DNA of 64,000 bases from Negativicutes bacterium. Lineage in GTDB: Bacteria > Bacillota_C > Negativicutes > Sporomusales_B > JARLHX01. Made by a program: the position numbers and the translations under genes. The notes under the pieces are model-generated. The model was not told the origin of the DNA. It was given only the letters and a program-made list of their open reading frames with translations, and made no database searches. The stretch covers positions 1-64,000 of the forward strand of contig JARLHX010000158.1 of assembly GCA_031292035.1 (NCBI GenBank). Direction: 5' to 3'. Positions 37,368-46,490 of the stretch are shown here, piece after piece (within the stretch, counting starts at the first letter, position 1; each line of letters opens with the position of its first letter).

Positions 37368-37401
37368 GAAAAATGACGGTGAGACTTCACCGTCATTTTT
37401 G
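37368..37401 (-). terminator. Rho-independent terminator after the Fe-ADH gene
   Basis: AAAATGACGGTGA pairs with TCACCGTCATTTT around loop GACT, with T-rich flanks, 28 bases past the alcohol dehydrogenase stop. Confidence 0.88.
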
Positions 37402-37429
37402 CGAACATAGCCCTACTTCACCTAAGAAA

Positions 37430-38581
37430 TCAAAGGCTCTTACTGTAGATTTCTTTGATTTCCGCTTCGCCGGGAACCTTAGGACTATTATCGATATTTG
37501 CTTTCATCGTCTTCAGCGCATTCGCTGTCAGCCAGTCAAGGTTGGCCGAAGTCACGCCAAAGTCCCGGAGACGCAGCTCCATTCCCAAGGTTTTTAACAG
37601 GCGGGCCATAGCAGGTGCACTTTTAGCGGCTGCCTGCTCATCAGAAAGACCGGCAACCTCTTCGCCCATGATTTTGGCAATCATTGCAAATTTCTCCGGC
37701 GCAGCTGAATAGCTGAATTCCATAAAGGGAACAATTAAGGCCGCCAGGCCTTCGCCGTGAGCCACATCGAACAGGCCGCTCACTGGATGTTCCAGTCCAT
37801 GGGCCAGCGTGGTGCCGCTGGCATCAATGGCCATCCCGGCGAGGGTATTGGCGAGAGACACCCGTTCCCAGGCCTCAATATTGCTGCTGTCGTGGTATAC
37901 CGCCGGCAAAGACTCAGTCAGCCAGCTGATCGCCTGCAACGCCATCATTGCGGTAATGGGGTTGCTCCGCCTGGCGACATAGGCTTCGATGGCATGGAAC
38001 ATCGCATCCAGACCTGGGCCGGCGATGGCTCTTTGCGGCAATGTCAGCAGCAATTCCGGATCAATTATCGATGCTTTCGCGTATAAGAACGGTGATTTGA
38101 GTCCCTTTTTGTCGTTGTTTTCCGGATTGGTCAGTACTGCCACATTATTGCCTTCGCTGCCTGTTCCGGCGGTGGTGGTTATCAGGATCACCGGTAGAGC
38201 GCCGCTGCCTGGCTTGCCATAAATATATTCAGATACGTCGCCGTCGTTGACCGCCATGAAGGCGATCGCCTTGGCAGCGTCCATGGCGCTGCCGCCGCCG
38301 AGACCCACGACGACGTCGCATCTTTCGGTCTTGGCCAAAGCTGCGCCTGCATGAGCCATCGTAGTGAGCGGGTTGGCCTTGACTTGATCAAAGACAACAC
38401 ATTCCACTCCCGCTTGCTTGATAAGGTCGACCACCTTCGCCAGCAGTCCGGTGCGGCCCGAGCTACCAGAGGTCACGATCAATGCCTTGCGGCCGCACCG
38501 CTTGGCTTCCTCGCCGACAACGGCGAGTTTGCCTCTGCCAAAGACCAGCCGTACCGGGTTGGTAAAATCAAATTGCCACAT
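37430..38581 (-). CDS. Iron-containing alcohol dehydrogenase
   Basis: A 383-residue NAD(P)-dependent group III alcohol dehydrogenase. The cofactor loop GLGGGSAMDAAKA lies near 94-106 and TTTAGTGSE near 135-143. Metal ligands fit GLDAMFHAIEAYV (aspartate and histidine near 190-197), HGLEHPVSG (near 262) and FDVAHGEGLA (near 274). The family reduces aldehydes or butanal-type compounds or oxidises diols; substrate not predictable. Single gene with GGAGG before ATG 38581 and its own terminator. Confidence 0.92.
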   Translation of the reverse strand: MWQFDFTNPVRLVFGRGKLAVVGEEAKRCGRKALIVTSGSSGRTGLLAKVVDLIKQAGVECVVFDQVKANPLTTMAHAGAALAKTERCDVVVGLGGGSAMDAAKAIAFMAVNDGDVSEYIYGKPGSGALPVILITTTAGTGSEGNNVAVLTNPENNDKKGLKSPFLYAKASIIDPELLLTLPQRAIAGPGLDAMFHAIEAYVARRSNPITAMMALQAISWLTESLPAVYHDSSNIEAWERVSLANTLAGMAIDASGTTLAHGLEHPVSGLFDVAHGEGLAALIVPFMEFSYSAAPEKFAMIAKIMGEEVAGLSDEQAAAKSAPAMARLLKTLGMELRLRDFGVTSANLDWLTANALKTMKANIDNSPKVPGEAEIKEIYSKSL

Positions 38582-38776
38582 GTGTTTGGCACCTCCGAAA
38601 AATAATTCTGATTAATGTTCTATTCTCAAAGAGTACTCCCTTTTTTGTTAGAGCTTCTCTTGTTAGCTGTAATGCTGTTATTTTTTGTACCGGGAAAATT
38701 TTTTTATTTTATAAGAAGGTATCAGCGCCAATTAAATGGAATTAATTGGAAATTATGTTTGAAAAGAGGCGTTGTC

Positions 38777-39052
38777 ATGAACAAGCTGCGGCAGATTGAT
38801 CCAGAGGATTTACAATCGTTGAACACGTGCCTTTTACTGACAGCATGCTTTGTCATTCCCGTTATTACAATTTTCACTTTCAGCTTGGGGGGCGCTTATA
38901 CTTGGTTTTGCGAAATGCTGTGTTTGTGCTCCTGGGGTATGCTGTTTTGGTGGACAGGGAAACAGCCGGATAATGGGCTTGACTTCGAAGGTGTCGCAAT
39001 AAACGACGAATCGGGGCAAACGAAAGCGACCTCAATAGATTCTGTCGTCTAG
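38777..39052 (+). CDS. Small membrane protein, unknown
   Basis: A 91-residue protein with two hydrophobic helices (about 16-38 and 41-62) and a polar tail; no family recognised. ATG 38777 has AGAGG seven bases before it. The frame is open upstream to 38615, through another hydrophobic stretch, but without a ribosome site. It lies between convergent and divergent neighbours, so it is a single-gene unit. Possibly real but not conserved as far as I can tell. Confidence 0.5.
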   Translation: MNKLRQIDPEDLQSLNTCLLLTACFVIPVITIFTFSLGGAYTWFCEMLCLCSWGMLFWWTGKQPDNGLDFEGVAINDESGQTKATSIDSVV

Positions 39053-39080
39053 TTTGAGTTCGCGTTGTTCCTTACAATAT

Positions 39081-39506
39081 TCAGCCGTTAGACGGCACTT
39101 TCAGCTCCAGCCATGCGTCAAAGGCGTCCAGGCCTGACCTCCAGCCGGCAATCACATTTTGCTCCAGTTCTCCGCCCTTTTCCAGCTGTTTGGCGATACG
39201 ATACGTATCTTCAGCAAAAGCAACCACAACTTTTATGCCCATCTCGTCAAATGGCCCCTGTCCCGGACCATAGGCAAATACCGCCGTGGCCTCCTGCAAC
39301 AGGCGAATTCTGTCTGCAAGGCAGGCCAAGCCTGCTGCTGTGGCCACCACGGAGTTTTGCGGCACCTGCCCTTCTTGAAAGAGTCGCAGCGCCACTTCAT
39401 CGGCGATTTTATCCATTTCGGCCGCCTTGCTCTCGATTTCCATCCCGGAATTTCGTGGCCGTTTACCACGGAAATTTAATACATTTCTATCTTTTTTATC
39501 TTTCAT
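39081..39506 (-). CDS. Hypothetical protein
   Basis: A 141-residue soluble protein with no recognised family. A basic N-terminus (MKDKKDRNVLNFRGKRPRNS) is followed by predicted helices with heptad-like spacing (KAAEMDKIADEVALRLFQEG) and an acidic, aromatic C-terminal half. GGAGGG lies upstream of ATG 39506, a good initiation site, and the composition is like a real gene. It is convergent with the small membrane protein gene. Function unknown. Confidence 0.65.
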   Translation of the reverse strand: MKDKKDRNVLNFRGKRPRNSGMEIESKAAEMDKIADEVALRLFQEGQVPQNSVVATAAGLACLADRIRLLQEATAVFAYGPGQGPFDEMGIKVVVAFAEDTYRIAKQLEKGGELEQNVIAGWRSGLDAFDAWLELKVPSNG

Positions 39507-39674
39507 TCTTTATCGCCCTCCTTTCGTACTATATCCAAAACCTGAAAACAGTCTTTTATTTTTTCATTTATCAGGAGATGGGTCTCCTATCGAAAATAAA
39601 TTCTTTGTTCTACCGAATCCACCTTCCTATTTCGAAGAGCTTATTCCCTTGCTGGACTATATTTTAATAAGAAC

Positions 39675-39721
39675 AGAATGTACATGTGGTCGTGCTTAAT
39701 GCACGACCACATGTACATTCT
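39675..39721. repeat. Perfect 21-bp inverted repeat
   Basis: Bases 39675-39695 are the exact reverse complement of 39701-39721, with a 5-base loop TTAAT. It lies 37 bases after the HD-GYP stop. A T run is weak on both sides (CCGTTTT; GTTCTTATT), so it could be a terminator, a mobile palindromic element or a structured RNA end. Confidence 0.85.
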
Positions 39722-39757
39722 CCGTTTTAGCGTCTTGCCTTAGGCTATGCAAATCGA

Positions 39758-41026
39758 TTACGCAACAGATATAGCAAACAGTCGCCGGTAATTCTCCATC
39801 GCCTGACCAGCCATTGTCCACCGATACTCGTTTACCTCTTGTAAATTGGAGTTTAGGAGGTCAACCAGGTTGCTATCAAGAGCTCCGTCTCGGGCCATAC
39901 CGATAACAAGTTCGATGGCCTTCCCCGGTTTCATCGCCGGTCGGTACGGCCGGTCTTCGGTAAGGGCTGTAAACACATCCGCGACTGCCACGATTCTCGA
40001 ACCTAACGGAAGATCATTCCCTTTCAAATGAAACGGATATCCGCTGCCGTCCAGCCGTTCATGGTGCAATGAACCCCAAATATTGACGGTTTCCAAACTG
40101 GGAATCTTCTGAAGGGTGCGGAAGCCAAAATAACTATGGGAACGCATGACATTCCACTCTTGCTCGGAAAGGGTGGCGGGTTTCTCTAAAATTTCGGTCG
40201 GAACAGCCAATTTCCCAAGGTCATGCATGTGCCCGGCAACACGCATTAATTGAAGTTCCTTCCGCGAAAAGCCGGTCAAACGGGCTAAGATTTCGGCGGA
40301 AGCGGCAACACTGGAAGAATGGGTCGCGGTGAACGGACTCCGAAAGTCGATAACCCGAGAAAATAGTTTGGTTAAGCCTTGAAGCACCTCTGAATCAAGT
40401 TCAATCGGGTCCATGTCAATAATGGGCCGTAATGGCTCTGTTGGCACCGCAGCGGTTGCGTCCAGCCAGAAATGTTCCCTGCCGGCAAGATTCCCAAAGG
40501 CCTCTATCAGTTCAGGTTGGAACCAGGTCCCGGAAAATCGCGCAATGTCTCGATAAATTCTTGTGCTTTGCCCCAAGATAAGCGACTGTTCAGGAAGCAA
40601 TACAGCAATCCGGTCAGCCAGGTGCATAATGTGGCTTTCTGGCGGTACTGGATGATTATTGAATACTTGCCCTTTCCCCCCCTCCCAGCGGACATGATGA
40701 AATCTTACAATATCCGCCACCGAGGAAAAGGGTTCAAACTCTCGCAGCAAATGATAGCCAATTTCCGCATGGTGATGGGGATTTATGCTCTCGAAAGATA
40801 AAACGTCAATCCGTTCTTTCAGTGAAAGCGCCCCAATATCATGAAAGACACCTGCTAGCATTAAATTTTTTCGCTGACTTAGCGGCAGATTCAACTCAAC
40901 ACCTAAAAGATATGCAATAAACGCTACCTTGCGATGGTGGTTGGTGATCTTGGGACTGACTAAGTCCAGGGTATCCGACAAGGACATAGCCAGTTGCAAC
41001 AGCGAGGTGATAGGCTGTCTGAACAT
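39758..41026 (-). CDS. Double-HD protein with C-terminal HD-GYP domain (c-di-GMP phosphodiesterase)
   Basis: A 422-residue soluble protein. The N-terminal HD domain (about 20-160) has FHDIGAL and HHAEIGYHLL but lacks the GYP motif. The C-terminal HD-GYP domain (about 225-395) is complete: HMHDLGKLAVP, RSHSYFGFRTL, LHHERLDGSGYP and DVFTALTEDRPYRP. It should hydrolyse c-di-GMP. The gene stands behind a c-di-GMP-I riboswitch with terminator, so the substrate likely controls enzyme synthesis. GGGAGGGG precedes ATG 41026. Confidence 0.9.
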   Translation of the reverse strand: MFRQPITSLLQLAMSLSDTLDLVSPKITNHHRKVAFIAYLLGVELNLPLSQRKNLMLAGVFHDIGALSLKERIDVLSFESINPHHHAEIGYHLLREFEPFSSVADIVRFHHVRWEGGKGQVFNNHPVPPESHIMHLADRIAVLLPEQSLILGQSTRIYRDIARFSGTWFQPELIEAFGNLAGREHFWLDATAAVPTEPLRPIIDMDPIELDSEVLQGLTKLFSRVIDFRSPFTATHSSSVAASAEILARLTGFSRKELQLMRVAGHMHDLGKLAVPTEILEKPATLSEQEWNVMRSHSYFGFRTLQKIPSLETVNIWGSLHHERLDGSGYPFHLKGNDLPLGSRIVAVADVFTALTEDRPYRPAMKPGKAIELVIGMARDGALDSNLVDLLNSNLQEVNEYRWTMAGQAMENYRRLFAISVA

Positions 41027-41132
41027 AAGTCCCCTCCCAATTTAAACTTAGATGCGCTTGTTAACTTTGTATTTGTGGTAAGTAAATGCCTGCTAACACC
41101 TGTGACGCTTGTTCAAGAAAGCTGCCACGAAC

Positions 41133-41160
41133 TAAAAAAAGTCAGGGTTAGCCTGACTTC
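41133..41160 (-). terminator. Riboswitch expression-platform terminator
   Basis: On the minus strand AAGTCAGG pairs with CCTGACTT and is followed by TTTTTTAG. It begins about 10 nt after the aptamer and lies 107 bases before the HD-GYP start codon, so it can switch transcription on or off. Confidence 0.85.
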
Positions 41161-41167
41161 GTTTTCT

Positions 41168-41252
41168 TGAAACGGCGGCCTGGCAATCATAGGCGCTAGC
41201 GCCCCTTAGACCCATAGCTTTGCGTCCCCGCCTTTCGACAGGTTTGCCTTTT
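41168..41252 (-). promoter_or_regulatory. Cyclic di-GMP-I (GEMM-I) riboswitch aptamer
   Basis: The minus-strand sequence contains the class hallmarks in order: GGCAAACC, a GAAA-type tetraloop (TGTCGAAAGG), GGGACGCAAAGC, GGTCTAA, a GC-rich second hairpin (GGGGCGCTAGCGCC) and a closing GCC region. GACGCAAAGC is the ligand-proximal signature of GEMM-I. It precedes a terminator and a c-di-GMP phosphodiesterase gene, which fits ligand and target. Confidence 0.9.
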
Positions 41253-41278
41253 ACTAACCTATTTTAATTTCTATATAC

Positions 41279-41307
41279 ATCATATGCTGTCGAAATGGGT
41301 ACGTCAA
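41279..41307 (-). promoter_or_regulatory. sigma-A promoter of the riboswitch-HD-GYP unit
   Basis: TTGACG (41302-41307) and TATGAT (41279-41284) with a 17-base spacer on the minus strand. Transcription would start near 41271, just before the aptamer. Confidence 0.82.
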
Positions 41308-41390
41308 GAGATTTCGGGTGACTCCGATGCACCGATTACCCTCACCGAAAATGATACCCCGAACGCGGTATAGCTATTCCCGCATTAAAA

Positions 41391-41435
41391 TAATCCCGTT
41401 GATACTGCAAGGCTATCACAGCATCAACGGGATTA
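41391..41435 (-). terminator. Probable terminator of the dcuC-SGNH operon
   Basis: AATCCCGTTGAT pairs with ATCAACGGGATT (12 bp) with a structured 19-base loop, followed by ATTTT in the minus direction, 38 bases past the SGNH stop. Confidence 0.75.
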
Positions 41436-41473
41436 CCTTTGGGCCCTCCATTATGGCCGCTTAGTCAGTTATA

Positions 41474-42334
41474 TCACCGGCTAAAATATTCCTGCACGGT
41501 ATCCCAGGCAACTTCTTGAAGATGTCGGGCAACAGATTCATCAAGTCCGGCGGTATAATTCAGACCAACCGGCGACTTTTTAAACAAGGTGGCGTAGACT
41601 GTTGCCGCGCCCAAATAAGTCCCAGCCAGGCTGGGGTGCCTTTTGTCGGGGTCATAAAGGTTGATGTCTGGCCTGAGTGCGATGGACCTTGCAAAGGCCA
41701 GTCCTGCAGGAATGACCAAGGCATCATTCTCATTGGCGGCTTTTGTGTAAGCAGCTTCAAGCTGCTGGGTCATTTCGGGCTTATCGGCATAAGCCCAGGA
41801 CATGAAGAATACGGGTATGGTGCCGTGCTGGCGAACAATATCACTGTCTTTTTTGGCTGACTCCGTAAATACGGTTTTTAACTGGGGATGTATCGGGCCT
41901 TGACTGGAATCCATCATGATTGCCACTGCAAACAGTTTCTGTTTCGGATCATTGAAAACAACATTATTCTTGCTATCAAAGGTATAGGTACCGATGGCAT
42001 TGGGGCGGAAATAAGAATTGACGTCATGCCAATCTAATCCCGAGCCGCTGATGGTGACGAGGGTGGAGCGATAGCGGTGCTGAGGAATTCCTTCTGCCAC
42101 CATTTTGGAAACATAGCCATTCATGCCGTTGTTGTAGTAGAAGAAGCTGTTTCCGATAAAGATAACCGACGCCGGATCTTGGATGCCGAGATCCTTAATC
42201 TTTGGCACAGGACTTTGGTCCACTGCGCTGGCGGGCATGTTCTCCTGCGCCAAAGCCGGGCCGGACATCGCCCAAGTGAGGGAAAAGACAACTGCCAGCA
42301 ATACCAATAGGACGGGCAACTTGATTCTTTTCAT
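41474..42334 (-). CDS. Exported SGNH/GDSL-like hydrolase
   Basis: A 286-residue secreted protein with a signal peptide (MKRIK, hydrophobic 7-22, cleavage near ALA-QE at 29-30). The catalytic serine block is VIFIGNSFFYYNNG near 59-72 and the Asp-His block is DPDKRHPSLAG near 231-241, as in SGNH esterases. Substrate unknown; deacylation of a compound imported by the same operon is possible. Last of four genes, 26 bases after the amidohydrolase gene. Confidence 0.75.
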   Translation of the reverse strand: MKRIKLPVLLVLLAVVFSLTWAMSGPALAQENMPASAVDQSPVPKIKDLGIQDPASVIFIGNSFFYYNNGMNGYVSKMVAEGIPQHRYRSTLVTISGSGLDWHDVNSYFRPNAIGTYTFDSKNNVVFNDPKQKLFAVAIMMDSSQGPIHPQLKTVFTESAKKDSDIVRQHGTIPVFFMSWAYADKPEMTQQLEAAYTKAANENDALVIPAGLAFARSIALRPDINLYDPDKRHPSLAGTYLGAATVYATLFKKSPVGLNYTAGLDESVARHLQEVAWDTVQEYFSR

Positions 42335-42360
42335 GGTGTACCTCCCCTTATTATTAGGCT

Positions 42361-43776
42361 TTATTTATTGCACTGATAAAACCCGCTTTTCTCCATATCT
42401 ATCACTACCGGAACCAACCCTTGATCCCGGATATGGGCAGCCCCGCGGGCAGTTGTCACGATGCGCCCCCCGGTGCCGCAAACGAAACCCTTATGCATGA
42501 TGATCTGGCCGTTAGCGATTGCCATAATAGGCTGCTGGGCGGCCAGATCAAGAACGGTGATGTCCGCATCAGCCCCTTCTTGAAAATGCCCTTTGTTGGT
42601 AAGGCCTACTATTTTAGCAGGATTATAACTGGTCTTGATCACAAATTCCTGGATGCTGAGAGCCTGAAGTTTAACCAGAGCCAACCCCATTTCGACGATG
42701 ACATTGCGGGGAATCCCGCCCCCATCGGTGCTGATGCAATCGACTACAAAATCACCGGAGGCTCGTTTTGCCGTAGCCAGCCTGAGCCGCGGTTCAGGGG
42801 GATTAATAGTAAACCCGACGGTTGCATCTGTTCCTTTTTGCCGCCAGTAGGAGACCGCCTCCGGACCGGTAGCCAGGATCATCCGGCCGCCTGCCTCGAC
42901 GTTGATTTGTGCCCAGCCAGCAAGGATGGCCTGTTCCAGTCCGGTTTCATCGGGAGAATAACCTCCGGTAATAAGACACCGTTGGGTCACCAGACTTTCC
43001 GGCACTCCGCCACTGCACTTGGCACTAGTACCGTTAATCGGCGACAGATACGACTCTGAGCGGATGTTGGGATTGGCGATCAGCGCCGCAATGGCCTCCT
43101 CTGTCTCGGTCATATAAGGCCTGGTCAATCCCCGGCAGTAGCTATTGACATGAGCGATATGAAGCGAATTGCCGCTGGCTAATGTCACTGCTTCCAAAAA
43201 TCCTTCGATATTGGACCCCTGCTGTTTGCTGCCCACATGAAAGGCAATGTACGCTTTATTGTGGTTGGCGACCGCAATGGCGCGCGCGGTGGCTTCCGGC
43301 GTTAATGGATAATGGCCCCCCAGCAGCTTGAATCCGATGGCGCCCTGGGAAAGACTACTTTCCAAAAAGTTTTGCAATTCCGTCTCGCCTGGGTTTTCGT
43401 CTGCTACGGTGTGTCCCGGCCGCACATAGTTGATACAGGCGATGTTAAGACCTACACCATGGGTTCTGGCGATATCCAGGACACTGTCAATCGGGCCGGA
43501 CATATCGAGGGCTGTCGTCACTCCGGCCTTGGCAAGCATTTTGTGGGCGAATTTGCCGCCGAGCCAGGAGGAGGCATGGACATGGAGATCGATAATTCCC
43601 GGCACGACATGTAAGCCTGTCAAATCGAACATCTCTTTTGCCTGAGTGGCATCAAGGTCGGGGGCCACCTCCACGATCTGGCCTTCGCGGATCGCTACAT
43701 CCATAACCCCTTCCCGCTTTGAGGTCGGGTCAACAACAAGTCCGTTTTTCAGTATAATATCATATCTATACGCCAT
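42361..43776 (-). CDS. Amidohydrolase-superfamily enzyme (dihydroorotase/D-aminoacylase-like)
   Basis: A 471-residue metal-dependent hydrolase. The N-terminal composite domain leads into the metal motif GIIDLHVHAS near 59-68, a candidate carboxylated lysine in GFKLLGGH near 148, histidines in IAFHVGSK and LHIAHVNSY, and the aspartate in CISTDGG. The C-terminal TNKGHFQEGADADITVLDL is typical of the superfamily. It likely hydrolyses an N-acyl or cyclic amide. AAGGAGG precedes ATG 43776. Neighbours are an AbgA-like peptidase and SGNH hydrolase. Confidence 0.85.
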   Translation of the reverse strand: MAYRYDIILKNGLVVDPTSKREGVMDVAIREGQIVEVAPDLDATQAKEMFDLTGLHVVPGIIDLHVHASSWLGGKFAHKMLAKAGVTTALDMSGPIDSVLDIARTHGVGLNIACINYVRPGHTVADENPGETELQNFLESSLSQGAIGFKLLGGHYPLTPEATARAIAVANHNKAYIAFHVGSKQQGSNIEGFLEAVTLASGNSLHIAHVNSYCRGLTRPYMTETEEAIAALIANPNIRSESYLSPINGTSAKCSGGVPESLVTQRCLITGGYSPDETGLEQAILAGWAQINVEAGGRMILATGPEAVSYWRQKGTDATVGFTINPPEPRLRLATAKRASGDFVVDCISTDGGGIPRNVIVEMGLALVKLQALSIQEFVIKTSYNPAKIVGLTNKGHFQEGADADITVLDLAAQQPIMAIANGQIIMHKGFVCGTGGRIVTTARGAAHIRDQGLVPVVIDMEKSGFYQCNK

Positions 43777-43801
43777 TCTTGCTGGCCTCCTTACTGTGAC
43801 A

Positions 43802-45100
43802 TCACCGTAAAAGTCCGGCTACTGTCCGCAAAATCAACTCTACCCCCGGCGCCAAGACTGCTTCATCAAAATCAAAATAATTATTGTGATGCCCGGCAGT
43901 CATATCGGCGCCAACCATGAAGTATGTCCCCGATCCGCCGCCGTCCTGGACAACTGTCATGAAATGCGAATAATCTTCTGTTGCCCCAAAACTGGCGTAA
44001 TCTACGATATCGTGAAAGAAATCCATTCGGGCCGCCGCCTCTTTGACCCGATCCCGCATATCGGGACTACTTTCACCGCTTTTAGTGCCGCCCATCTGCA
44101 CAATTTCATATTCCACCCCATACATTTCAGCGGCAGCAACAATAATCCGGCGAGCTTCGGCGGCCATGTATTCGTCTAGTTCGCTGGTTTCACCCCGGGT
44201 TTCCATTTTGTACAGCGCGTTGGGCGGAATAATATTACGCCCTTGTCCGGCTACCAGCGTCCCCACGGTAATCCGGGTTGCCCCCTGGCCGTGGCGGGCA
44301 ATGGCATGGAGGTTAAGTGCTGCCGTAGCCGCCGCCAGCAAGGCATTTCGCCCTTCTTCCGGGGCTGCTCCGGCGTGGGCCGGTGTCCCGGTATACTTGA
44401 CATCATACTTTGTCGTCGCCAGAAACTTCCCGGTAGCACAGATCAGTTGACCTGTTTTTTGGGCTTGAAAGCCGATATGACAGCCTAAAATATAATCGAC
44501 GCCGTCCACCGCACCGGCGTTTACCATCGCCCTGGCACCGCGGCTGCCTTCTTCCCCCGGTTCAAAAATCAATCGAATGGTACCCTTGAGTTCTGCTTTT
44601 AGTCCCGCAAGAATCTCGGCTACCCCCAGTCCCATTGCCACATGACCATCATGGCCGCAGGCATGGGCGGCCCCCTGATTCACCGAAGCAAACCCGTCCC
44701 TCCAGGGACGATGCTTGGTATCCTGCGCTTCATCAATATCATTGGCGTCCATGTCAAAGCGGATGGCTACCATAGGTCCTTCGCCGCAGCGCAGATCGGC
44801 GACAATCCCGGTGAGTCCGCCGGCCATACGCTGGACCAATCCGGCATCCGCCCCCTGCGCTATGGCCCGGTCCATATGCCTGGCGATCTCTTTTTCCGCA
44901 GGTACCCCCATCATATCCTCGGCGACGACCGCCTCTGGCCCGGTTTTTACGGTATACCCCAGTGCAAGCAAACGGGCCGCGACAATAGCGGCCGTTCGAA
45001 ACTCCGTCCACCCTGTCTCAGGATATTTGTGAAAATCCCGCCGCCAGCTGATAAGCTGCGGCTGAATGTTTTTTACCGCTTGTTGTATTCTTGCCTCCAT
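43802..45100 (-). CDS. M20 amidohydrolase, AbgA-like
   Basis: A 432-residue zinc peptidase of family M20D. It follows E. coli AbgA (p-aminobenzoyl-glutamate hydrolase subunit A) through ISWRRDFHKYPETGWTEFRTA, AHACGHDGHVAMGLGVA, EPGEEGSRGARAMVNAG, GTPAHAGAAPEEGRNALLAAA and AGHHNNYFDFDE. The metal ligands HACGHDGH and the catalytic EPGEEG are intact. No AbgB partner gene is adjacent; it sits between a DcuC-type carrier and another amidohydrolase. Its natural amide substrate is unknown. Confidence 0.88.
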   Translation of the reverse strand: MEARIQQAVKNIQPQLISWRRDFHKYPETGWTEFRTAAIVAARLLALGYTVKTGPEAVVAEDMMGVPAEKEIARHMDRAIAQGADAGLVQRMAGGLTGIVADLRCGEGPMVAIRFDMDANDIDEAQDTKHRPWRDGFASVNQGAAHACGHDGHVAMGLGVAEILAGLKAELKGTIRLIFEPGEEGSRGARAMVNAGAVDGVDYILGCHIGFQAQKTGQLICATGKFLATTKYDVKYTGTPAHAGAAPEEGRNALLAAATAALNLHAIARHGQGATRITVGTLVAGQGRNIIPPNALYKMETRGETSELDEYMAAEARRIIVAAAEMYGVEYEIVQMGGTKSGESSPDMRDRVKEAAARMDFFHDIVDYASFGATEDYSHFMTVVQDGGGSGTYFMVGADMTAGHHNNYFDFDEAVLAPGVELILRTVAGLLR

Positions 45101-45119
45101 CTCAGATCCTCCCTTCGTA

Positions 45120-46376
45120 CTACAGTAGCATAAACATGATGACTATGACGGCGATAATCATTCCTGGCGCGTTGCGTTTGGCTAATTCCAGCGGATTGAC
45201 CCCGGCGATGGACGCGCAGATAATGGCGGCCCCGGCAATAGGCGACATGGTTCGTCCCAGCGCCCCGCCAAGGGTGGCCACACTGCCCATATTAACCGCC
45301 GTTAAACCGAACTCTGCTGCATGCGGTGTTACCGCCTGGTTAAAGGCAAATGCCGCCGCGTCACCCGAGCCGGCGATGATGGCCAGTAAGAATGGCCCAA
45401 AGGTGGCTGCAATTTTTACTACGGCGGTGGAACTGACCAGCATACCAATAAACGCCTTGACCAGACCGATGGCTTCCATCCCCCCGACAAAAACACCGGC
45501 AGCGATAATGATCCCGAAAATGTTGCCATAGGCATTCCCCATGCCGTCAAAGAAGGCCTTTGTCACTTGGGTGGGGTTGCTTCGGGTAACCGCAACACCG
45601 ATGATCGCCCCGATCAGCATGGCATGAGGCACTCCTACCTTTTGCAATGCCGGGCTAATCCCTATCGCTCCCAGCACAAGAAGCAGTACTGGCAAAATTG
45701 GGATGACCGCATAGATCGGGTTGGCCTTGAACTGGCCTTCGCCCACTGATCCGCTGTCGCTGGCTTGGTAGCCATTATTCTCCTTGAGGACATAGGCAAC
45801 AATTGTTATCGATATAGCTCCGATTAGGACAGCAACAATATCTGCCGCAGAATGAACCCTGATGACTTCCATGACGTTCACGCCAGCTATCTTGGCGACA
45901 AAAGGGTTGTGGGCCAACCCTGGGCTAAGCAGACTGCCAAATGTTCCGGCATACACCGCCGCTGCGGCGGTAGCCGGGTGAACACCAGCGGCCATGAGGA
46001 TCGGAATAAAAATGGTGCCGACCGCAGCTGACACCCCCGCGGCACTCGGCAGGGCAATATTAATGGCAAAGGTACCGAGTGTAGCACCGGGAATGAGCAG
46101 CGGCCTGACTTTGGTTAGGGCATTGGCCACAAGATGAATCAGGTGTTTGTCGCATTCGGTGTACTTCATTACAAAGGCAAAGCCCATGACCGAGCAGATC
46201 GCTTCAATCAGGCCGCCGGTAGTCATGTTCTTGGCGAAGGCATCAAAAGCGGCTAACGGATTTCCGCCCAAAACGGCCATTAATACTCCGGAAATGAATA
46301 ATACCATTCTGGTCTCGTATTGTTTGATCAACAGATAGATGGTAGCTAGAACAATTAAAAGTCCGACAAAAATCAT
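45120..46376 (-). CDS. DcuC-family anaerobic C4-dicarboxylate carrier
   Basis: A 418-residue membrane protein with about 12-14 hydrophobic segments, of the DcuC (C4-dicarboxylate uptake C) family. Conserved glycine/proline segments include NIALPSAAGVSAAVGTIFIPI, YAGTFGSLLSPGLAHN and AIIAGSGDAAAFAFNQAVTPHAA. It is the first gene of an operon with two amidases and an SGNH hydrolase, so its cargo may be an N-acyl amino acid or dicarboxylate conjugate. ATG 46376 has GGAGGA seven bases upstream; the ATG five codons earlier has no ribosome site. Confidence 0.87.
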   Translation of the reverse strand: MIFVGLLIVLATIYLLIKQYETRMVLFISGVLMAVLGGNPLAAFDAFAKNMTTGGLIEAICSVMGFAFVMKYTECDKHLIHLVANALTKVRPLLIPGATLGTFAINIALPSAAGVSAAVGTIFIPILMAAGVHPATAAAAVYAGTFGSLLSPGLAHNPFVAKIAGVNVMEVIRVHSAADIVAVLIGAISITIVAYVLKENNGYQASDSGSVGEGQFKANPIYAVIPILPVLLLVLGAIGISPALQKVGVPHAMLIGAIIGVAVTRSNPTQVTKAFFDGMGNAYGNIFGIIIAAGVFVGGMEAIGLVKAFIGMLVSSTAVVKIAATFGPFLLAIIAGSGDAAAFAFNQAVTPHAAEFGLTAVNMGSVATLGGALGRTMSPIAGAAIICASIAGVNPLELAKRNAPGMIIAVIVIMFMLL

Positions 46377-46490
46377 CAACAATTCCTCCATTACGCTTTT
46401 AGTTGGGAAATTGTTGAAACCTTCTGTTTTGACGCAACTAACTCCTTCCGGCTGAGAACAGCAACCCCACTTTCACCGAAAATATTTAAA

